DNA from: Micromonospora citrea
Lineage (GTDB): Bacteria > Actinomycetota > Actinomycetes > Mycobacteriales > Micromonosporaceae
Length of the DNA stretch: 64,000 nucleotides
Reading direction: 5' to 3'
Assembly (NCBI RefSeq): GCF_900090315.1
Contig: NZ_FMHZ01000002.1
Coordinates: 6,046,501-6,110,500, forward strand
Position numbers and translations under genes: made by a program. The notes under the pieces were generated by a model. It saw only the letters and a list, made by a program, of their open reading frames with translations. It had not been told where the DNA came from and searched no databases. Of this stretch, positions 60,164 to 64,000 are shown piece after piece (positions within the stretch are counted from its first letter, which is position 1; every line of letters begins with the position of its first letter).

Positions 60164-60601
60164 TCAGTGCGGCGACCGGGCGTACCGCCTCCGTTCGGCT
60201 GCCGGCGTCGACGCGTCCCGGGCGGCGTCCCGACGGCGTGCCAGCAGGTCCTCGGCGATGAGCAGGCCGGCCGGGACGAGGCCCAGCAGGAAACCGCTGG
60301 GACCGATGAGCAGCGCGCAGCCGGCCGCCCAGCCGCCCAGCGCCCAGCCGGCGTAGGCCGGCGCGCGCTCGCCGCGCCGCCCCAGCCGCACCACCAGGAG
60401 GCCCAACAGGACCAGGGGGACGACGAAGCTGCCGGGCAGGGCCCAGAACACGGACAGGGACGCGTCGCCGCCCTCGCCCGAGCGCAGCCCGCCGGAGAGC
60501 CACTCGTCCCAGTGGGGGTGGGGCAGGAAGACGACGGCGTGCAGGACCCCGATGGTCGCCAGCGACCATCCGGCGGCGACGGTCAGTCTCTTCTTGATCA
60601 T
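60164..60601 (-). CDS. Small four-helix membrane protein
   Basis: A 145-aa protein with four hydrophobic segments: LTVAAGWSLATIGVLHAVVFL, FWALPGSFVVPLVLLGLLVV, YAGWALGGWAAGCALLIG, and SGFLLGLVPAGLLIAEDLL, ending in an Arg-rich tail. The N-terminal GxLHxxV pattern resembles DUF6463-type membrane proteins, which is only a weak recognition. The start ATG 60601 has no strong ribosome site. It stands alone, convergent with the SWIM gene; function unknown. Confidence 0.65.
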   Translation of the reverse strand: MIKKRLTVAAGWSLATIGVLHAVVFLPHPHWDEWLSGGLRSGEGGDASLSVFWALPGSFVVPLVLLGLLVVRLGRRGERAPAYAGWALGGWAAGCALLIGPSGFLLGLVPAGLLIAEDLLARRRDAARDASTPAAERRRYARSPH

Positions 60602-60788
60602 GCCCTCAGCCTGCGCCTTCCGCCGGGGCCACGCCTCCCCCGGGAGAGCGGCCCTCCTCCCTCTGCGGAGGGACCGCGCGCCGGGCGGGGCGGCGCTCGT
60701 ACGACCGAGGGACGCGCCCCGACGCGCACGAGCCGCCGGTGGCGCCGAACCACGGCGCCGACCTGGTCGGGGCCGGCGCCGCGGCGGT

Positions 60789-61943
60789 TCAGCGCAGCTT
60801 GCGGAAGAACTCCCGGATGTCGCCGACGAGCAGGTCGGGAGCCTCCATGGCGGCGAAGTGGCCGCCACGGTCGAACTCGGACCAGTGCACGACCGTGTGT
60901 TCCCGCTCGACGGCGCGTCGGATCGACACGTCCAGGGGAAACACCGCGACCCCGGTCGGCACCGTGGAACGCTCACTCGCGCTCCAGGCTCCGGCGTGCG
61001 CGGTCTCGTAGTAGCTGTTGGCCGACGACCCGGCGGTGCCGGTCAGCCAGTACAGCATCACGTTGGTGAGCAGCAGGTCCCGGTCCACCGCGTCCTCGGG
61101 GAGTTCGGCGGCCGGATCGGTCCACTCCTTGAACTTCTCGACGATCCAGGCCAGCTGCCCGACCGGCGAGTCGTGCAGCGCGTGTGCCAGGGTCTGCGGC
61201 CGACTGATCTGGATCATCACGTAGCCGCTCTGCTCGGTGTGCAGGTATTCCAGGTGCGCCAGCCGCGCCCGCTCGGCGTCGGTCAGCTCCGCCGCCTCAT
61301 CGGAGTCGATCTGGGTGAACGCGGAGAGCCCGTTCGCGTGCACGCCGACGACCCTGTCGGGGTTGAGCCGGCCGAGCCCGGGGGAGACGACCGCGCCGGT
61401 GTCCCCGCCCTGCGCGCCGTAGCGGTCGTAGCCGAGCCGGTCCATCAGCTCGGCGAACGCCCTGGTCACCCGGTTGGTGTCCCAGCCGGCCTCGACGGTC
61501 GGCCCGGAGAACCCGCTGCCGGGGATCGACGGGACGACCAGGTGGAACGCGTCCTCGGGGGCGCCGCCGTGCGCCCCGGGGTCGGTCAGCGGGCCGATGA
61601 CGTCCAGGAACTCGGCGATCGAACCGGGCCAGCCGTGGGTCAGGATCAGCGGCAGCGCGTCCGGCTCGGGCGAGCGTACGTGCAGGAAGTGGATGTTCTG
61701 CCCGTCGATCTCGGTGGTGAACTGCGGGTACGCGTTCAGCCTGCGCTCGTGGACGCGCCAGTCGTAGCCGTCGCGCCAGTATTCGGCCAACCCCTTGAGG
61801 TAGCTCGCCGGCACTCCGCGGCTCCAGCCGACGCCGGGCAGGTCCGTGGTCCAGCGGGTCCTGGCGAGCCGGTCCCGCAGATCGTCCAGGTCGGCCTGGG
61901 GGATGTCGATGGTGAAGGGCCGGATCTCGCTGTTGTTCTCCAT
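60789..61943 (-). CDS. Epoxide hydrolase (EHN domain plus alpha/beta hydrolase)
   Basis: A 384-aa enzyme: N-terminal EHN segment ([85 protein letters not shown], residues 7-92), the oxyanion motif [12 protein letters not shown], the nucleophile Asp in [13 protein letters not shown], the ring-opening Tyr region NSYYE, and the catalytic His in [11 protein letters not shown]. It matches the microsomal-type bacterial epoxide hydrolases. Divergent from a WYL regulator with a 16-bp inverted repeat between them, so it is probably controlled by that protein. Physiological substrate unknown. Confidence 0.9.
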   Translation of the reverse strand: MENNSEIRPFTIDIPQADLDDLRDRLARTRWTTDLPGVGWSRGVPASYLKGLAEYWRDGYDWRVHERRLNAYPQFTTEIDGQNIHFLHVRSPEPDALPLILTHGWPGSIAEFLDVIGPLTDPGAHGGAPEDAFHLVVPSIPGSGFSGPTVEAGWDTNRVTRAFAELMDRLGYDRYGAQGGDTGAVVSPGLGRLNPDRVVGVHANGLSAFTQIDSDEAAELTDAERARLAHLEYLHTEQSGYVMIQISRPQTLAHALHDSPVGQLAWIVEKFKEWTDPAAELPEDAVDRDLLLTNVMLYWLTGTAGSSANSYYETAHAGAWSASERSTVPTGVAVFPLDVSIRRAVEREHTVVHWSEFDRGGHFAAMEAPDLLVGDIREFFRKLR

Positions 61944-61952
61944 GCCGGAACC

Positions 61953-61995
61953 CTGCCAGCCGGCTAGGTCAGGCTCGGTCCTAGCTGGCTGGCAG
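61953..61995. promoter_or_regulatory. Inverted repeat between epoxide hydrolase and WYL regulator
   Basis: CTGCCAGCCGGCTAGG (61953-61968) and CCTAGCTGGCTGGCAG (61980-61995) are complementary at 15 of 16 positions, separated by 11 bp. Lying in the 62-bp divergent spacer, it is the probable operator of the WYL protein. Confidence 0.65.
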
Positions 61996-62005
61996 ACTTC
62001 GGATC

Positions 62006-62956
62006 ATGTGGGAAACCTCCGCACGGCTGCTGCGACTGCTCTCGCTCCTGCAGACCCGACGCGACTGGTCCGGCGCCGAACTGGCCGAGCGACTGGAGGT
62101 CACGCCGCGTACCGTGCGCCGCGACGTCGACCGGCTGCGCGGGCTCGGCTACCCGGTGCTGGCCACCGCGGGCATCGCCGGCTACCGGCTGGGCGCCGGG
62201 GCGGACCTGCCGCCGCTGCTGCTCGACGATGACGAGGCCGTCGCGGTCGCGATGGGCCTGCGTACGGCCGCCGGCGGCTCGATCACCGGCATCGAGGAGA
62301 CCTCGGTGCGCGCCCTGGCCAAGCTCGAACAGGTGCTGCCGTCCCGGCTGCGTCACCGGATCAACGCCCTGCACACGGTGACGGTGCCGATGGCGAACAC
62401 CGGTCCCACCGTCGACCCGAGCACCCTCACCGCCATCGCCGCCGCCTGCCGCGACTCGCTGCGCCTGCGCTTCGACTACCGCACCCACGACGGAGCGAGC
62501 AGCATCCGCACGACGGAGCCGCACCGGCTGGTGCACTCGGGTCGCCGTTGGTACCTGGTCGGCTGGGACGTCGACCGCCGGGACTGGCGTACCTACCGCG
62601 TGGACCGCCTCGACCCGCGCACACCGACCGGCCCCCGGTTCACCCCGCGCACCCCGCCGGATCCCGATGTCGGCGGCTACACCTCGCGGGCGGTCTCCAC
62701 GTCGGCCTACCGCTACCAGGCCCGGTTCACCCTGCACGTCAGCGCCGAGACCGCGGCGGAGCGGATCGCCCCCACCACGGGCACGCTGGAGCCGATCGAC
62801 GAGCGCAGTTGCACCCTGCGGGCCGGGTCCAACTCACTGGACGAGTTGGGCATCTACGTGGCGACCATGGGGTTCGACTTCCAGGTGCACGAACCCCCGG
62901 AGTTGGTCGAGCACGTCAGGACGCTCGCGGCCCGGCTCGCCGGGGCGACGGGCTGA
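62006..62956 (+). CDS. WYL-domain transcriptional regulator
   Basis: A 316-aa regulator: N-terminal HTH_11 (ARLLRLLSLLQTRRDWSGAELAERLEVTPRTVRRDVDRLRGLGYPVLATAGIAGYRLG, residues 6-62), then the WYL domain (LRLRFDYRTHDGASSIRTTEPHRLVHSGRRWYLVGWDVDRRDWRTYRVDRLDP, with RRWYLVGWD as the name-giving motif) and a WCX-type C-terminal extension. WYL proteins sense ligands such as nucleotides or small effectors. Divergent from the epoxide hydrolase gene. Confidence 0.9.
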   Translation: MWETSARLLRLLSLLQTRRDWSGAELAERLEVTPRTVRRDVDRLRGLGYPVLATAGIAGYRLGAGADLPPLLLDDDEAVAVAMGLRTAAGGSITGIEETSVRALAKLEQVLPSRLRHRINALHTVTVPMANTGPTVDPSTLTAIAAACRDSLRLRFDYRTHDGASSIRTTEPHRLVHSGRRWYLVGWDVDRRDWRTYRVDRLDPRTPTGPRFTPRTPPDPDVGGYTSRAVSTSAYRYQARFTLHVSAETAAERIAPTTGTLEPIDERSCTLRAGSNSLDELGIYVATMGFDFQVHEPPELVEHVRTLAARLAGATG

Positions 62957-63255
62957 GGTTTGTCGCTCCGGGGGCGTGGGCCCATCCGGGGATGGGCGGC
63001 CCCGGCCGGTCTCAGCCGCGTACTCGGGAGTCGTCGACCCCGAGTACGCCCGCGAGCGCCGGGTGCGGACGGCCGGTAACGGAATCCGGCTCCGCGTCGC
63101 CTTGTCGTGGGGCCGGCGTCGCCGAGCCGGTTCCTGGCCGGGGTGGCCCTTCCCAACCGGGTCGTCCCAACTGACCCCGGCCGCCGTGCAGGGGCGTCGC
63201 GGCCTGCGCGTCAGCACGACGAGGCGGTGGGTGTCGTGGGGGACAGGGGACGCCG
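62957..63255. other. Convergent spacer with a hairpin
   Basis: About 300 bp without a gene. GCGTACTCGGG (63018-63028) and CCCGAGTACGC (63039-63049) form an 11-bp stem that may terminate the WYL transcript. Nothing else was recognised. Confidence 0.55.
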
Positions 63256-63948
63256 TCACGCCCTGCCGTCGGCGCGGCAGCCGTCGGCGCAGACCCCGAC
63301 GTGGTCGACGGCGGCGGGCGGGGGCGCGCAGTCGTCGCAGTGCTCACCGCGCCAGGCCGCCACGCCCTCCTTGACCGCGACACCGGCGATGACGAGCGCG
63401 GCGACCGGGTCGGCCCACGACCAGCCCCAGACGGCGTTGAGCACCAGACCCACGAGCAGCACCGCCGAGAGGTACGTGCACAGCATGGTCTGCGTCGAGT
63501 CGGCCAGGACCGTTGCCGAGCCCAGTTCCCGGCCGGTGCGGCGCTTGGCCCGTACGAGCAGCGGCATCACGATCAGCGACGCGACGGCGAGACCGATGCC
63601 GACCGGGCTGGCGTCGGCGTCTCCGCCGGCGGCCAGCAGGGACCGGACGGCGTCGACCGTCACCCAGGCAGCCAGGGCGAAGAACGACACGCCGATCAGC
63701 CGCAGTGCCAGTCGCTCCCGTTCCTCGGGCACCCGCGAGCGGAACTGCCAGATCAGCACGGCGGCGCTGGACACCTCGACGAACGAGTCCAGGCCGAATC
63801 CGACCAGCGCCGTCGACGAGGCTGCCGCGCCGGCCGCGACCGCGACCAGGCCCTCCAGGAGGTTGTAGCCGGCGGTGGCGTACGCCAGCCACAGGCTGCG
63901 GCGCGACAGCGCCGCCCGACGCTGCGGGGTCAGCGGTGTCGTGCTCAC
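63256..63948 (-). CDS. Cation transporter (CDF-like), Cys-rich C-terminus
   Basis: A 230-aa membrane protein starting at GTG 63948 (CGGAGG upstream), with about six hydrophobic helices and CDF-like order: AYATAGYNLLEGLVAVAAGAAASSTALVGFGLDSFVEVSSAAVLI, then VLADSTQTMLCTYLSAVLLVGLVLNAVWGWSWADPVAALVIAGVAVKEGVAAWRG. Classic CDF sites are HxxxD; here the helix-2 site is DSFVE and the helix-5 site DSTQT, so the His ligands are absent. The C-terminal tail HCDDCAPPPAAVDHVGVCADGC has four cysteines suited to soft-metal binding. It overlaps the upstream gene's stop (GTGA), so the two are translated together. Confidence 0.85.
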   Translation of the reverse strand: MSTTPLTPQRRAALSRRSLWLAYATAGYNLLEGLVAVAAGAAASSTALVGFGLDSFVEVSSAAVLIWQFRSRVPEERERLALRLIGVSFFALAAWVTVDAVRSLLAAGGDADASPVGIGLAVASLIVMPLLVRAKRRTGRELGSATVLADSTQTMLCTYLSAVLLVGLVLNAVWGWSWADPVAALVIAGVAVKEGVAAWRGEHCDDCAPPPAAVDHVGVCADGCRADGRA

Positions 63949-64000
63949 GAGCCGGCCTCCGGGCGGGAGCCGGCCGGCGTGCCGTAGACCGGGCACAGCG
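63945..64000 (-). CDS. C-terminal end of a gene cut by the window edge
   Basis: Only 17 residues and the stop are visible (LCPVYGTPAGSRPEAGS). The TGA overlaps the GTG of the cation transporter gene. Small metal-responsive regulators often precede such transporters, but the visible part does not identify the protein. Confidence 0.5.
   Translation of the reverse strand, partial: LCPVYGTPAGSRPEAGS

Noticed and set aside
60602-60788. Coding sequence in the spacer between the small membrane protein and epoxide hydrolase genes
   Set aside because: The frames are Arg-rich extensions of neighbouring genes without starts or motifs.

Overview
The window is very G+C-rich DNA whose gene set points to a filamentous actinomycete, most plausibly Micromonospora or a close relative. 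The markers are SARP/AfsR regulators, Lsr2, many GTG/TTG starts, stop/start-overlapping operons, a HelR-like ATPase and a MoxR/vWA/DUF4132 operon. No tRNA, rRNA, IS element, CRISPR array or integrase was found. The taxon is inferred from gene content, not from a marker sequence.

Region 1 (1-9.8 kb) is the most unusual part. Two parallel gene sets surround two short precursor-like peptides of 61 and 79 aa, each with eight cysteines. Each set has a SARP-type regulator, a membrane-anchored thioredoxin-fold (TlpA/MauD-like) protein, a MauE/DoxX-type redox membrane protein with a CRCFG motif, and an S26 signal peptidase; one ABC exporter is present. No lanthipeptide, lasso, radical-SAM or YcaO enzyme is visible. 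I read this as a candidate export and oxidative-folding system for disulfide-rich secreted peptides: SARP activates, the ABC protein exports, S26 removes a 24-residue leader at an A-x-A site, and TlpA/MauE form or shuffle disulfides. Small Sec-secreted proteins lie at both edges.

Region 2 (10.4-22.6 kb) is a galactoside/amino-sugar island: a GH35 beta-galactosidase and a shortened GH20 hexosaminidase (both ending in ricin-type lectin repeats), a DeoR regulator, and an operon for a sugar ABC importer, PfkB kinase, SIS isomerase and class II aldolase. It ends in fused remnants of a ROK gene and a GntR/FadR gene that have both lost their 5' halves. Lsr2 follows.

Region 3 (23.3-29.7 kb) is a sulfide/persulfide detoxification island: TauE exporter, rhodanese-membrane protein, two persulfide-dioxygenase/rhodanese proteins, sulfide:quinone reductase and a CstR-like repressor. 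Five near-palindromic ATACC-GGTAT type operators lie in front of its four transcription units.

Region 4 (29.9-39.7 kb) is a carbohydrate/polyol uptake operon: FGGY kinase, GlpD-like dehydrogenase, LsrF-like thiolase/aldolase, RbsC-type permeases, two-domain ATPase and a lipoprotein binding protein, divergent from a HutC-type GntR regulator with two CCTGTARTGACA sites between them.

Region 5 (39.8-46.6 kb) holds a HelR-like RNA-polymerase-recycling ATPase with a rifamycin-element-like palindrome upstream, a methyltransferase, an FAD monooxygenase divergent from a TetR regulator, a repeat-rich spacer and a hypothetical gene.

Region 6 (47-60 kb) is a compact operon: a DUF4132 (MolR C-terminal-like) protein, a 1695-aa protein of unknown function, a MoxR AAA+ ATPase, a 1256-aa DUF5682-like/vWA protein and a SWIM zinc-finger protein. 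It resembles MoxR-vWA ternary regulatory or conflict modules.

Region 7 (60-64 kb) has a small membrane protein, an epoxide hydrolase divergent from a WYL regulator, and a cation transporter with a Cys-rich tail coupled to a gene that leaves the window.
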